The position numbers and the translations under genes were made by a program. Positions 1 to 13,089 of a stretch of 64,000 nucleotides of DNA are shown piece by piece. Position 1 is the stretch's first letter. The number at the start of each line of letters is the position of its first letter. The stretch spans positions 12,236,054 to 12,300,053 of the forward strand of contig OY741264.1 in NCBI GenBank assembly GCA_963514095.1, given 5' to 3'. The notes beneath the pieces were generated by a model that had not been told where the DNA came from, made no database searches, and worked only from the letters and a program-made list of their open reading frames with translations. The DNA comes from Eutrigla gurnardus (Eukaryota; Chordata; Actinopteri; Perciformes; Triglidae).

Positions 1-3000
1 TTGTCTCTGTTTTTGTTTTGCTGCTGTTTGCATTCTTTTTTTCCCCTTGTTTAGCCAATGGGCTACGAATACTTTTCGTTGTATGTTACCATGTTGCATT
101 ATGACAAAGAATGATCCTTGAATCATTGAAAACAGATTGTGTATCATGTTTGGCTCGGCTGACATTTACACATGCTACTCGATTATTTCAGTTTCTGCTT
201 CTATGAAGCTCCATAAATCAAACCATTGGTTAAAGAAGTGTAAACTCAGAAGGTGCAGGCCAGAGAAAGACAAGTATGCAATTAAACCGCAGCATTTAAC
301 ACGGTTGTCGACTGGAACTCAAAGGTTGCTTGCACAGGCTTCTAAACAAATGCAGCATCTCAGGCCAGTTTGCATATTGGTTTTGAGACATGCAGTGCAT
401 CTTTGCCTGTTTGTGAAGTCAAACACTGCAGACAAACACAACACCAATTTCTTATAGCATTGCAACACTTGCTTGTTTGCTAAAATACACTTGGAACATA
501 AACTGGAACAGAACTGAGGCAGCTTTCTTTGTTAAGACGAATTAGGCAAGTCTATTCATAGGAGCTTAATTCCGTCATTGTTGATGATTTTATAGCTCGA
601 TGAAAGTGTCACAAGCAGTTGCAGGCAGTAATATTTGAGCTTATACATAGTCAAAGACTTTACAATTACCAGAAAAAACAGCTTGTTTTCATCTCTAACC
701 TTCCCTGCTGAATGTTAACGGTTCAAACCTTAATTCCTCATGATGAATCTTTGTTCTTCTATTTGGAGCGTGGAACAAAAACCACATCATACATCGGTGT
801 GATTTGTCTCCCTGTAACAAGCCTCTTGTGGTTTGAACTCTGACTAAAGTCAAAAGGTGACATTTTGAAGGGTATGTTAATGCAAGGCCTGAACATATTC
901 TCTAAGGCTTTTATGAAGGTCAGGTTAGGAGTATGAATGAGGTGAGTCAAAGCTGTACAGCATATCCACTGTTGTTCTCGACTGAATGTAAGAAGACAAC
1001 AAGTGTGTTAGGTGTTGCTGTGAAGACCACATACTTGGGACTAATACACTATTTCATTGATGCAAATGAGTGGGCAGAGTGGATGTGAGTCAGTGCACTT
1101 GGTTAGGCGGTCTTTGTTGTGTTGTGGGTCAGCAACCCAGATTGCTGAGAGACGGCCCTCCTAAACTGTAGCGATGAGCTTAACACTTCACAAATGTTCG
1201 AAGAAGCCACACAGTGCTGGCAAAGAGAGCTTGACATGTCAAGGCAGTCATCTGAAGAGGAAATAAGGTGAGCTGGAAAGCGGAGTCCAGAGCACTTTGA
1301 GATGGACTCAAATGTAGTCCATCCGCATCTACACACACTGAGAAGCATTTGTACGTGTGAGTGTTTGTGTGTGTGTGTGCCCTTTGTTTGCGCACGAGTG
1401 ATTCAAGATTTGAGTGAGAAAATACAAACATGTCAAAAGCACAAAGATCGATGATTTGGACAAAGGCTTGTGCATGAATAATACAAACCAGAATACACTT
1501 TCCAACCAGCGCACGCCACTACTGTAATCCATCACCGGGCCACAAACTATAGACCCTACGAGTAACCAACCCAGCATGCATGCATTCCAGACACACACAA
1601 TTAACTCGGCCCCTACAATGTCTTCATGCTCTCTGAGGTGATTGTCCATTCACCGTGTGCATATTAAAGCATAAATAATCCATGCAGACATATTTCCCTC
1701 TATTTAGTTGGAGGAAACCTCTGATAGATTATTTATGTCTCAGCCGCACGTTCAACCTTGAGGCGTTCTCCTCATATCTATGGTTAACAATATGACATAT
1801 GAGAGCAGGGTTGACATTCATCTTCCCCCCCCCCTCTCTCTCTCTCTTTCCACCATGGCTCTACCAGTTCTCTGGGACTGGCGGTAGAAGCCTCCACCAA
1901 GGACACATTTGCCTGTGATGATGTGGCTGCTAGGGGAGGGCTCAGTCGCTCCCTCTCCAGTTTCCCTCTCATCTCTGTCTATGGTCCAAGATGTATTCCA
2001 CTGATGGACACACTGAAACATGCAATCATTTGTCAGAATTTAATTCACCTACCAGTCGATGATTTGATACGGTACAATGATGAAGCACACTAATGATCAG
2101 CTTTATTCAATTTTCTTTTGATTTTGCATAAATCACAACGAAAAATAATCATATTAAAACATGAACTATTACTATATAAGTGATATTTCTCCATCACTTA
2201 AGGCATGCATACTGTCCAATCACTTTTATGTTTTATGTTGATATCCTTTTAGTAGATGCCCTCAATTTATTACGGCGTTAGGTTTATTTTTTTAGCAACA
2301 TTATTTTTTTTAAGGGAAATGATTTGTTATTATTTGTTGTAAAAGCCGAGCCTCAAAATAACTTGAAACCCAATATATCAATCTGCGTTCACGGCAGTTT
2401 TTTTTCCCCCAGTGGTCACTCTTATCAAGTTTGCAATCTTGGGCAGAGATATGGTATCGCTGAAGAAAATCTCATCTTCCAAACAAAGCCTGAAAAGGAC
2501 AGGACATCGTATAGCCACTATGCACTGAACCAAATGGAAACAAATGTAAATGCAACAATATGTATCAAGAATTTTGGATTACTCAATATAAACCGTGAAC
2601 AAAGCATTTCAGGCATAAGAGAGAAGAGAAGAGGCAAGACTAAGCCTCTTTTACAAGGAAAGTGTCACTCAAATGGATTAAATTGCCCAGTCAGGAGGCA
2701 TACACCGTTGATGGTTGTATCTTTGCAGCCCTATTGTAGACACTTGACTTGAAACCCTGATTGAAATCAGATATTTATTTCACCTCTATGGCCAACAAAA
2801 AGTTTAATTAACTCGACACACTATCACTTTTTTTTGTTTAACAGCGAGCAGAGATATCTTACTACCTCTCTTGCAGTTTAATTGCCTTGCTTTGGGGCAG
2901 AATAGCAAGACTGGGTAACAAGTTAGATAGCACTGCTACGTAACAGCTACTTAACTTTACTGCTAAGCCCACTTGAAACAAATATGAAAGTGCCTAAGCT

Positions 3001-3152
3001 GTTCAGAGAAGCCTGTGAGCAATAGAAGAAGGACACAGTGTCAAAGAAACGATTACGAATTCAGGAAGACCCTGAGTTCAGGGACGTAGCAAAAAGAAGT
3101 TGGAAGTTACCTGGGTCACTGTGTTATTTGTCAACATCAGATAATGTTGTGC

Positions 3153-3160
3153 CTCGTAAC
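3153..3160. repeat. Left target-site duplication of the 3161-4012 element
   Basis: CTCGTAAC, identical to 4013-4020. The perfect match argues for an insertion that has not had time to decay, or for conservation by chance over 8 bp. Confidence 0.85.
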
Positions 3161-3622
3161 CACGGACGTAATTTAGGGGGGGGACACAGGGGACATGTCC
3201 CCTGCACTTTTTCAAAAGGCCGTTGTAGTCCCCTGCACTTTTTACAGTCCAAAAACAATGTTACGCTTTAGTAAACAGAGAAGCGTCAAGCACTAGGACC
3301 GAGCGGAAAACGACCGCTCAAACTGAAGCCTGTTTCCCTTAGTCTAGACCGCCCACAAGCTCCTCGATTGGCTCTGCCATTTCTTGTGTGATTGGCCGTC
3401 CCCGCTGTCACTCCATCTTGCTTGCACACCGACCGGTCTTCTAGTCTGCGGTCAGGAGTCCTACAGGAGTCCGCTACTGGAAGTTGGGAGTTTGTTCTGC
3501 CTGGTTCACGTCTGCTAGAAGGATTGTAATATCAGAGGTTTCATTTACATTTACGTTTGAATCGGTGTCCATGTGCGTATGTGCGCGCGTGAGTGTGTGT
3601 TTGGTAATTAGACGCAGCCAGG

Positions 3623-3673
3623 ATGTCTAAAAAAAGAAAAGTGGACATAAGAGACTTCTTTAGAAGTCAAAGT
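3623..3673 (+). pseudogene. Transposase N-terminal remnant (hAT / ZMYM-like)
   Basis: An ATG in good context begins MSKKRKVDIRDFFRSQS and stops at a GTAAGT donor-like site. The lysine/arginine-rich start followed by IRDFF is typical of N-termini of fish hAT-derived, ZMYM-type proteins. No zinc finger, RNase-H-like catalytic core or dimerisation domain follows, because the element is internally deleted. It is a relic, not a functional gene. Confidence 0.6.
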
Positions 3674-3691
3674 GTAAGTTACTCAAAGAAA

Positions 3692-3805
3692 TGCGTTACA
3701 CCCATCCTGCAACACCTTCACTGGCTCCCAATAAAGCAGCATATCCACTTCAAGATCCTCCTCATCATCTACAAAGCTCTCAATAATCTGATCAATAAAA
3801 TGTAT
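3692..3805 (+). mobile_element. LINE reverse-transcriptase fragment nested in the hAT element
   Basis: The translated stretch TPILQHLHWLPIKQHIHFKI and the following LLIIYKALNN match the conserved segment just after the reverse-transcriptase domain of fish L2/Rex1-type LINEs (pattern ITPVLxxLHWLPVxxRIxFKILLLxYKAL). It is followed by an ATT-rich tail (ATTATTATTATTACTATT). The fragment is about 110 bp, lacks all catalytic parts, and sits inside the older hAT element. Confidence 0.65.
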
Positions 3806-4012
3806 TATTATTATTACTATTGGATTAGAATTCGGTGATAATGTTTTGCTACATGATTTACAACCAGTCAAACCAAAAAAGGGAACAGTAAACTTAAAAT
3901 TAGCAATAGAAAACTAGAAGAACTACTAGAAAACACAGTGAACTGAAAGAGTTAGAGTTTTATTAAAAATACTTGTGTCCCCCCCACTTCTGAAATCAAA
4001 ATTTCGTCCTTG

Positions 4013-4020
4013 CTCGTAAC
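4013..4020. repeat. Right target-site duplication of the 3161-4012 element
   Basis: CTCGTAAC, identical to 3153-3160. Confidence 0.85.
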
Positions 4021-4454
4021 AGCACACGGGGTGTGATAGATGAGTGAATGAAGGATTTGTTAATTACTTGTGGAACCAATGAGGTGCCTTATCTAAAATG
4101 CAAAAGAAAAACAGTCCCTACATGTATCTCTTTAAATTTACTGGGGCTTTTTTAGAGGCAGAATAAATTAAGGAATAATTGGAATGAATAATTCCATTCA
4201 AAAGCGGAGTAGAGCATCTAAAATGTAGTGTGTAGTGGCTACCCGGTGTTACAGAAGAAGCAGAAGAATATATATATATATATTAAAAAACAATGCTGTC
4301 TTCTCTGCTGTTTGTTGGTGGAACAACCTGATCACTAGCATCTAGCTCTCTGTTGTGTAAGTGGATCTACAGGAACAGGAAATTATTATTGGTATTTTTC
4401 AACCGTTTTCTAATTCTCCTTGTATAACTCCTTGAGTTGCAGTCGGATGGGGAT

Positions 4455-4455
<1 letters not shown>

Positions 4456-4541
<86 letters not shown>

Positions 4542-4571
4542 ACACACACACACACACACACACGCACACAC
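4456..4571. repeat. (CA)n microsatellite, 116 bp
   Basis: Near-perfect CA repeat with a phase break at 4540/4541 and one G interruption at 4564. It is followed by CCTGATATGATTCACAACCC, which recurs next to another CA repeat at 13107. Confidence 0.97.
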
Positions 4572-7500
4572 CTGATATGATTCACAACCCTTTTCTCCAA
4601 TAACCCCGAAGGGGTCAGGAATAAATGCTGAAGGAAAAAAAACAGTGAATACAGTTACACCCAGAGGACCATTAAATTACATGTTCTGCTGTCATTTAGC
4701 TCATACACATGTACAAACAGACACATTTTTTTTTATCATCATCTCATATCATGAGAGGTTTCAGTATCAAGGAAAAAAAAGTTTGCATTCCAGAAAAAAA
4801 TGTCTATCACTTACGAGGGCAACAGGCTACGCTCCAAACACATGTGGGCACCGAAGTCACAAGGCTCCCCTCAACACAGATAAAAAAAAAGTAACCGGTC
4901 AACATTCCTAGAATTTTCTTTTCTCCTCTCCTCGATTGCATTTTTCAAACTTTCATGGTGGAAGCTTTCAGCACAGCGCATGAAGGATGTGCACCTGAAC
5001 CTGTGACTGTAAAAATGTGCCTGTGTATCAGTGTGTGTCATAAAGCATGGTGTGATTTCCCTAAACACCCTTTTCTCCCTCTAGACGCCTGCACCCCCCC
5101 CCCCCCGGCCCTGCATGCCCATCCCTCCTCGCTTTATTACCCAGCCCTGTGATTAATGCCCCTCTGTCACACACTGTGGTTCCTGTGGTGGGAGGGAGAG
5201 GGCAAGCAAGAGAGAGATGTACACACGAGGGTTACTGCACTGCAAAGCAGCAGTGGCGAGCTGCACATGCAGACTCATAGTCTGGTAGAGTGAAGTTCAA
5301 AACGGTGCAGGGAAGTAAAAAGGTAAAAACACGTAATAATAATAGTAAATTAGCATCCACCACAGTGGTGATGAATCATTTCACCATCACGCACACCTGG
5401 CTAGACATGACGCAGCTCTATGAGCTCCTACAGCAGCCTATGAGAACAGAGAATGATCCAAAAGAATCTGTGTGTTTGTGCCGTGGTTGTGTTGTGGTGA
5501 ATGTCCCCCAACCCACCCAAGGTGGACAGGAGGAAAGGCAGCTGACGAATTTGCGCGGAGCATCTGTGACAGACCATGACTGCACCTGTTCACCTGAGGG
5601 AGCTCACAGTGTGTGTTTGTGTGTGCATGCGCGCGTGTGTTATTGTGCTTTTAATCTCCTCGCCTACTGCTATCCAGCTCAGCTGATCCATGCAGCTCCC
5701 CTCCCCCAATCTCAACCAATCAGAGTGACTAAATATTTGGACTGCACAGATGAGAGAGTCTCCACTCCGACTGAGCCTAATGTTTAGTCAATATCTCCTG
5801 ACTTCTCAGGTCGCCAGCAAACTTCGGGTCCGTGTGCACAGTGTGGAGATTTGAATATGTGGAAATTACTTTATAAACAAAGTATTATGAAATCCGCTCT
5901 ATTATTTAGTCTGCTGTGAATTTATTTTTACCATGACCCAAAGAAATCAAAACGCTATATTTCTCATCACTTCAGAGTTATGAAGCAAGTTATTTTGTAT
6001 TTGTTCTCCTTACACAGCTCTGTTGTGGCAAAAATGAGAACATTACTCAAGTGTATTGCTGAATTGCAATACATTATTATTCGATAGCAGAGTGCTGCTG
6101 GGAAAGCAGGTTGTTCTCCACAGTTGGAAAGTCTGTTATGTCAACATGACTTCAGCAGGTTGCAATACAATAGTATTTCCACGAGCATGCTGTTTTGGTG
6201 TATTCACCACAGTTTGCTGTGGGACCTGCACCTTAAACTGGCCTGCTGCTCGGAGTCTATAAACAACAGTAAATGGTGCCCATGGTGCAATTTAAAATGG
6301 TAATTTGTCATTCGTGCAGTTTTAAATACATTTATACCTTTTTTATTTTGTGGAAGCTCTCCATCCATGGCTTCAGAGCCCACAGACAATATGATGTGCT
6401 GAAATAATGTAGCTGTATCCAAATTAAAACCATTTTATGGCATTATGTGATAAATTGTTGGTTAGCGTCCAATTATTGATTCAAAGTTCTACTCTGAGTG
6501 TGGCTGTGTGTTGAGGGAATAGGTCTGGATTGTTTTTTTCAGTGGGTGGCTTAACACAATGAGAGGGATACTTCTCTCCAGTGTAATAGCTTTTATCACA
6601 GTGGGAGGCAAGAGAATACCGATGCATAGCAGGAAAAAGCTTGGCAGAGGTGGCGGGGGTGCCCGGTGGCTGGCAATGCCGAGACTGAATCAAGGACATG
6701 TATCTCAAGATCAAACACGTCCTCTCTTCAGGCGTTCCCTCACAAACTGCAGGCCCCTCCGTCAGTTAATGCCTGGCTAAGTTGTTCAAAGAACACCCTG
6801 AGGAGAGAGTATTTATGCATAGGAGAGAGAGAAGGGGATGAAAAAACCAATGAGGTTGAAGAAGAGGAGCATAAGCTCATATTCAAACAAAAACAAGCAC
6901 ACAGACCCTAATTAATGATGAGCAAGAGGGGCTATGTGCTCTGGGTGATGAGAGAGGTCTGTGGGTTGTAGAGATGAGGGGCATCAGGACAGCGGTGCTG
7001 CTGTTCTCAAACAGCACTTTACCCTGAACAGAAAACGGCAATGAGGGCCTTGAAATGCACAACACGGCCCTTATAAATGCAAATTAGTTTGCAAGTGACC
7101 TAGCTGGTTATATAAAGGCTGCCACGCACGTGTACACCTGTGTATGTATGTTTGCCACATTTGTTTTTGTCTGAAGAGGGTAGAACATAATGTGCACTTA
7201 GACTCTGCCAGGGTCTGCAACTAGAAGGAAAACTGATTGTTTTTTTAATGAAGTTCATTTAAAGATACTCCATTAAAATATGAACAGCTTTCATTATGTG
7301 TGTTGCCACCGTTCCCGCCTGGAATGAGCTCAATCATAAAGAGTTCTGTTCGCTTTAATTGATAGTGAAGGTTCAGCCTAGAGACAAATGTGTAGAAAAA
7401 CATTTCTCTCCGTTATCTGTTGACAATCAGATCTCAGAGTAGGAAATAAATTTAAAAAAAACTAGCAACCTCAACAAACAGGTTTAACAGAAAACAACGG

Positions 7501-10467
7501 CCATGGGAACCTATCCAAGGCCAAAAAGCGCTGAGAACAGGCAAACTGATGTTTATCTGTAACCTCATCTGTGACGTGTGACAGCACTCTTCAGGAAATT
7601 CCCACTGCTACGTTTGAGCAGCTTATTCAACCGAGCTCTAAGTGTTCTTCATTTAGCTGCATCCATGCTGCTGGAGACAGAAAGAAACCCCAGAACTAAC
7701 ACGGAGAATAACTTGACTGCATACTTTTTTTTTTTTTACATGCAATCAGAAGCGTGGATAGTTCACTGTTCAAAGCAGTCAGAGGCACTTCATAAATATT
7801 GCAAGGTCAGTCAAAGAAGATCCTTGCTTCAGCCAATCAAACCTTCTCCAACCTGAGACTTAAGACCTTGTATAATTCACATTTCCTCTGGCTATAGTTC
7901 ACTCTTCTACCCCTGTTTCTCTCACTGCGTAAGTGTTCTAATGGTGGGGCAATTGCAGCAGAGCCACAGGCAAGCTATTAGATATAGATGTCTGGAACAA
8001 GCCTTACATCATCCTGCTAAAATAAAGCTATTTATACCTATCAAACACTTAACATGAAAAAGCTATAACCTAGATGAAAATAAATATCAAGTGATATGCA
8101 ATGTACTCTTACCCTAGCTACATATCATAGACAGCACTTTGCCGAAAAGATATGGAGGCAGAACTATACCAGCCAACTACATTATATATACTATATAAAA
8201 TGTACAAACCTTCACAGATAATCACTCAAAATATAATTATAGAAAGGTTCGAAGTTACAGAAAAACTTTATATAGTTTTAATATACACAAATACAACAGA
8301 AGACTGTAAAAAATTACTATATTTACTATACTATAATAGTCTAAATGTAAAAACAAAACTGATTCAAACTTGTTTTTTTGCATTAACATTGATAGTAAAT
8401 ACCATTGGACAAAAGTATATGATATGAAAATGCATATACAGTATGACACATGGTGTGAAAGCCCCACATCTGCATTTTCATCTGGTTTTCTCAGCTTGTC
8501 TTTACAAAATATATAAATAAAGTTATTGTGCTGAAAACTAAACCAATGAATAGATGACCAGTAAAAAAAAAGTGCACTAACCCTAACCACAACATGTGCA
8601 CATGAGAATATTCATGAAAACAATGTTTTACATCCAAATATTGAACACCAAATGATGAGAACAGCTAACAAAAAGCAGCCTACTTTTAAAATGGGATGAT
8701 TAGGTGGTGTTGTCTGAGGCAGACATGTTAAGGAGAAGGGACAAGCAGAAACAGGAAGTTATAGGTCAATAGTATCTTGCTACCTTTACCTGGAGAGAGA
8801 CATGGAGGGTGGCACAAAGGATGGCAAGGAGACAAGAAGAGAACTTATTAGAAGATGAGGAGAGCAGCGTGGTGAATCAGACGCTAATCCTCCATTTCCT
8901 CTAAGCCTGTGTAATTAGGACATGGGGGATTGCACCGTGACAGGGGATGCTTTTGGACTGCCTTGCGTTTTTTCCCCCACTCTCTTTTGTTTATTTCTTC
9001 CCTCTTTAGCCTGGGTTTATGGCAGTTTGTCATCTAAATATAGCATGCTCGGGTCTCGTCTTTACCGTGTGTGCATCGCAGCATGTTCGCTCATAGGCAA
9101 CATTAACAGAATGCCTGCACCGTGTCTTATTTCTACTCCCTACAACTTATTGTTTGCAGACGTATGAGAGAGCACTCTGCTTTGGTCGCTGTGTGACGCC
9201 CCTCAGATTGCATTCCGGCATGTTTGCGGGAGTCAAATGCTGTTTCAGTCAAACAACAGTTTCTCCACCAGACACAAAATACAAACACATCATGCCCCCG
9301 AAGGGCCTTAGGAGAGAGCTCGCAGTGTGGATCAGACATGAGACCAGAGACAAGAAAGGCCGATCGGCATCCTTGTGTGCGTTAATAGCCTTAATCTACT
9401 CCCTGTCCCCAGTAGACGGCAAAGAAAGTTGCCTTGGCCCATTTAGTGAGCGCAAGAAGTAAAGAGGGAAAGAGAGAGAAAAGGGAGGGGGCAGGAAATA
9501 AAAAGAAGAAGATAAAAAAACGGCAAAGAGTGTCTATGACTCACCAGCTCATTACAGAAACCCTGTTTCTATCCAAGGAGAAAACAGGTTTAAAGTAGTC
9601 CATTAAGGAAAGAATGAGAGGAAACCTTTTGTTGCTAATTGGGTCGTCTTTTGAAGTGCTTCACTCCAATATTTTTCTTTACATTCCAGCCGTACTACTT
9701 CAATGATGCCATTTCAAATTCAACAGATCTCTTCTTCAACTGATTTAGTGCCCAAATTGAGGCACCCTTGCCCTGTTCTGATAATGTGACTAACAAAATG
9801 AGGACAAACACGTCCAGCATTGTGAAGGCTTCATTCAGATGATCCATACAATAACAAGATCCACCAGACTTCATGCAATCCTGTCACATTTGCCGAATTA
9901 AATCGCTTTCTTTTATTGTCTCCCTCCGTCTCTGTCTGCCTCTCTGTTTGTCGCTCTCTTTTGAACAAAGGGGATTTGAGGAACTCAGGGTGTCATGGCT
10001 TTGTGCAAGTAATCATTCCCATGTGTGCTGCTTTAGCAGGATTAGGGAAAGTGCTTCTGATTCTCTGTCTCAACAGAGCCATCACTGTGATACCACAACA
10101 CATACAGTATATAGCATAGTAGTGTCCTTAGTGTTGTACTGACTATTGGTTCTGCAGTATCAAATGACCTTGACATTTTTTTTTTTTTGCGTTTTGTATT
10201 AAGAATGGACCTAAGCTCTGAGACACGTAAATTCATTGAAAAAAGAATAAATGGCAAATTATATGAGCCTAATGCTTATTTGACAGCTCGCTGCCAGTAG
10301 CAATAGCTTCCTGCTGGCTGAAACAGGTCAAACACAATAAAAACCGGGTAGCTAGGTGAAACATGTCAAGAGGCTCGACACTCGAGCCAAAAGCCATCCA
10401 AGAAGGGGCCAATACCTTGAAGAATGAGTCATAGATGGTGCTGTCTTGCGGTTACATAAAATGTATG

Positions 10468-10475
10468 ATGTACAC
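10468..10475. repeat. Left target-site duplication of the 10476-11412 element
   Basis: ATGTACAC, identical to 11413-11420. Confidence 0.85.
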
Positions 10476-11412
10476 CAGAGCTATTCACTTGGCGGCCCTT
10501 GGGCCGAATCCAGACAGTGAAGGAATATTTGCTGGCCCTTTTAGTGGAAATTAACAATCCTCACCGCATGCTCCCGCTTTGTTCTTCTTCGTGTACTTTC
10601 CGCACCTGATGTTGTTCTGATGACCGTTCCGTTTGGTTGAATCACAACGATGACGCTTTCTACTTTGGAACGTTGACACAGAAAACACTGTATTTTGATA
10701 AGCTGTTGCACTCTTCAGACTCGTGGTGTGAGTGGTACCGGAGCTGAACCGGACCGGCACTTTTATAATAAAAATGCCACTGTGTGTCTCCGTCTGAAAT
10801 CCGCTGCGCTCGCGCTGCCTGCTCGCTCAGATCCGCTCGTGCTCACATGTGCTTATGCAGGTCGAGTGTTTACTCGAAATATATGCAGACGGACTTGTCA
10901 GTAAAGTTTCAGTCATGTTCTCCGTGTTGTTCTCTCTTGTGATGACTTTGAGACGGCGCTCCTTGAAAACAACATCAAGCAATGCGTTTGTCGTATTACG
11001 ACGTGATGATGTATGTACAACAGGCAATCAGGCATGTGACTGCAAAGCGGCGGGGACCCCTGTGGGGGGGCAATCATGCTGAGGCACAGTACAGATCGAA
11101 TGGCCCTGGTGTGAGTGTGCCCTTAGTTATTTAGCCTATGTAAATACAATTTTAAATTGTTTTTTAAGCTGTGGAACTGAGTTAACCTATTTCTACCTGT
11201 ATTTTTATGAAATGTTAAGCTGTTGAAATTTGAGTGAACCTTAACTTATATTTTACCTGATAAAATAAAGAGAACGACTCATTGTCGTTTTACTGCTTTA
11301 CAGTATCTGTAACTATAAATGTGTTGCTCATCATTTTCAAGCCATATTTTTCCGGACATTTTGGATCATTTCCATCAACCGGCCCTCATTCAAAACTAAT
11401 TGATTAGCCCTG
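10476..11412. mobile_element. Non-autonomous hAT-type DNA transposon (937 bp)
   Basis: Left end CAGAGCTATTCA and right end TGATTAGCCCTG (complement CAGGGCTAATCA) match at 10 of 12 positions. Both ends begin with the CAG typical of hAT elements. A perfect 8-bp target duplication ATGTACAC flanks the element (10468-10475 and 11413-11420). A subterminal hairpin CGGCCC-TT-GGGCCG lies at 10493-10506. The interior is GC-rich between about 10720 and 10870 and carries an AATAAA near the right side (about 11265). No transposase reading frame is recognisable. Confidence 0.85.
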
Positions 11413-11420
11413 ATGTACAC
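11413..11420. repeat. Right target-site duplication of the 10476-11412 element
   Basis: ATGTACAC, identical to 10468-10475. Confidence 0.85.
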
Positions 11421-12605
11421 ATCACAAAGTGATGCACAAAACATCAGAAACCATGTTTTCTATTTAGAAACCTACACGTGTAAAAATACCGTGCACTTTC
11501 ACACAGACCAGAAGTCTGTTTCCTAGTGTGTGCGCCCGCTGGAGCACATGAAGTCAGGCATGTCCACTGTGTAAGTTATCAGCATATATTACACCGTGAT
11601 CTATACTGAAAAAATTGTAAAAGTTTGACTCAAAGAACTATTTCTTTGTAGCGTACGAATACCACCGACACCGAGTGAGGTCTCAAATTATCAGGTGCCA
11701 GTATCATCACTCACTGTACTATAATGGTACGACTGCCTGTTACATCTGCCAAGAGGGAGGACACAAGTGTGAAGACACCTGTAAAGCTACCTGCCATGTT
11801 GCGTAGCAGCACACCAGTCAAAGTGAATTCACCGGTACACTCATGAGACTAATACGGGCAATGAGAAAACTGCACACTTTAGCGTGTAGGCATTTGATCA
11901 ATTGTGCCAATGAAAGCAGTCTAGCTCCCCCTAAGGATATTGGCCGGTGTTGAACAGAGGCTAAGTGGAAAGGTGGAGAGAGGTAGGTTGAGTCGATGGT
12001 GTTGGCTTTCTCAGGCCGGGGGCCTAACACATTTAGAGAGCTAACTGACACACTTTGGATGTATTAGCCACAGTGAGCTCTGCCAACCTCTTCTCCATGT
12101 CTGTTGCATCTCCTCCTCTTCCTATTGCCATCTGTCTGTCACTGCATTCTCCCCTCCATGCAAGGCTGAGGAACGTGCCTTGTGTTTCAGCAACATTGCT
12201 TTAGCATTGATGTTCCTCCGTGCCCCAGCCAAATTGGTGTTTGCCGTCTAGACACTGGTTACTTGTGTGTCTGTCTGGATAAACATGCGCACACGCTAAC
12301 ACTCTCCCATGTCTGTTTCTAAGTATGATGAGATTAGAAAGAAATTGACGAAAATGAAATACCAGTCTATTAGTCTACCCGTCGGGGTAATCATTTCAAA
12401 TAGAAATGTGTTTTCCATCTCACTATCTAATTTACACATTCTTTTTCTCTCCATCTGTTTCACTCCTGAGACTAGCACAAGGCTTTAAAATAGACTGGGT
12501 TCAAGTCCAGGCCACTGCAATAAAACACAAATAAATCGAAAGGTATAGTCATAAATACATCTGGCATGGCTTTTGAGAAAGAAACCCCAAAGGGTAGAGG
12601 ACCCC

Positions 12606-12607
<2 letters not shown>

Positions 12608-12639
<32 letters not shown>
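12608..12639. repeat. (TC)n microsatellite
   Basis: Perfect dinucleotide run of 16 units. Confidence 0.95.
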
Positions 12640-12642
<3 letters not shown>

Positions 12643-13029
12643 AAATGTATGCATCAAATTTGAAGGTGAGGAAAAACAACTCTCCTCAATCCACGCTGCC
12701 CCATTCTATGTGGTGGTTTAAGATTAGGGTCAAAGCTTAGAAGGCTTACACAAGATAAGAATAGGATTAAAAGAGCTCAGAGATGTAGAATTACAGATCA
12801 GAGAACTGCTGAAAACACACCTGAATTGTAAACAAATTTGGCAGCCACCTGTCCTGGTGGACAATCCCGGCATCATGGGGGGGCAAAACAATGTATTCCT
12901 GATGGGAGAAAGGGAAGTGAATATTATGGAAGCAGCATCCAATATTCCAGAGAGGGATTCAGCACACATCACAGAATGCCTCTGCAGTTAGTCTGTTAGA
13001 TTTGGGATTAATGGACTCCAGAGGGGCCT

Positions 13030-13031
<2 letters not shown>

Positions 13032-13089
<58 letters not shown>
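13032..13089. repeat. (AC)n microsatellite with one T interruption
   Basis: About 29 units interrupted by CAT near 13061. It is followed at 13107 by a 20-bp flank shared with the repeat at 4456. Confidence 0.96.

Larger units (their letters stand above)
3161..4012 (+). mobile_element. Non-autonomous hAT-type DNA transposon (852 bp), with nested LINE scrap
   Basis: The ends are imperfect terminal inverted repeats: CACGGACGTAATTT at the left and the complement of CAAGGACGAAATTT at the right (12 of 14 match). The element is flanked by a perfect 8-bp duplication CTCGTAAC (3153-3160 and 4013-4020), the hAT hallmark. Subterminal structure includes a 14-bp palindrome GGGGACATGTCCCC (3189-3202) and a 16-bp direct repeat GTCCCCTGCACTTTTT (3197 and 3228). 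From 3623 there is the start of a transposase-like protein, MSKKRKVDIRDFFRSQ, ending at a donor-like GTAAGT (3674). The rest of the transposase is absent, so the copy cannot move by itself. The family name is inference. Confidence 0.85.

Noticed and set aside
5290..5787. 165-codon plus-strand ORF in intron 3
   Set aside because: It is the longest unexplained frame outside pcdh17, but it has no domain, skewed Cys/Val content from a GT-rich stretch, and no convincing splice or promoter context.
7109..7132. TATATAAAGG followed by CACGTG
   Set aside because: A TATA-like and E-box pair alone, without an exon or splice site downstream, is expected by chance in AT-rich intron.
8575..8592. ACTAACCCTAACC, telomere-like repeat
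   Set aside because: Only about two units; far too short for an interstitial telomeric repeat.
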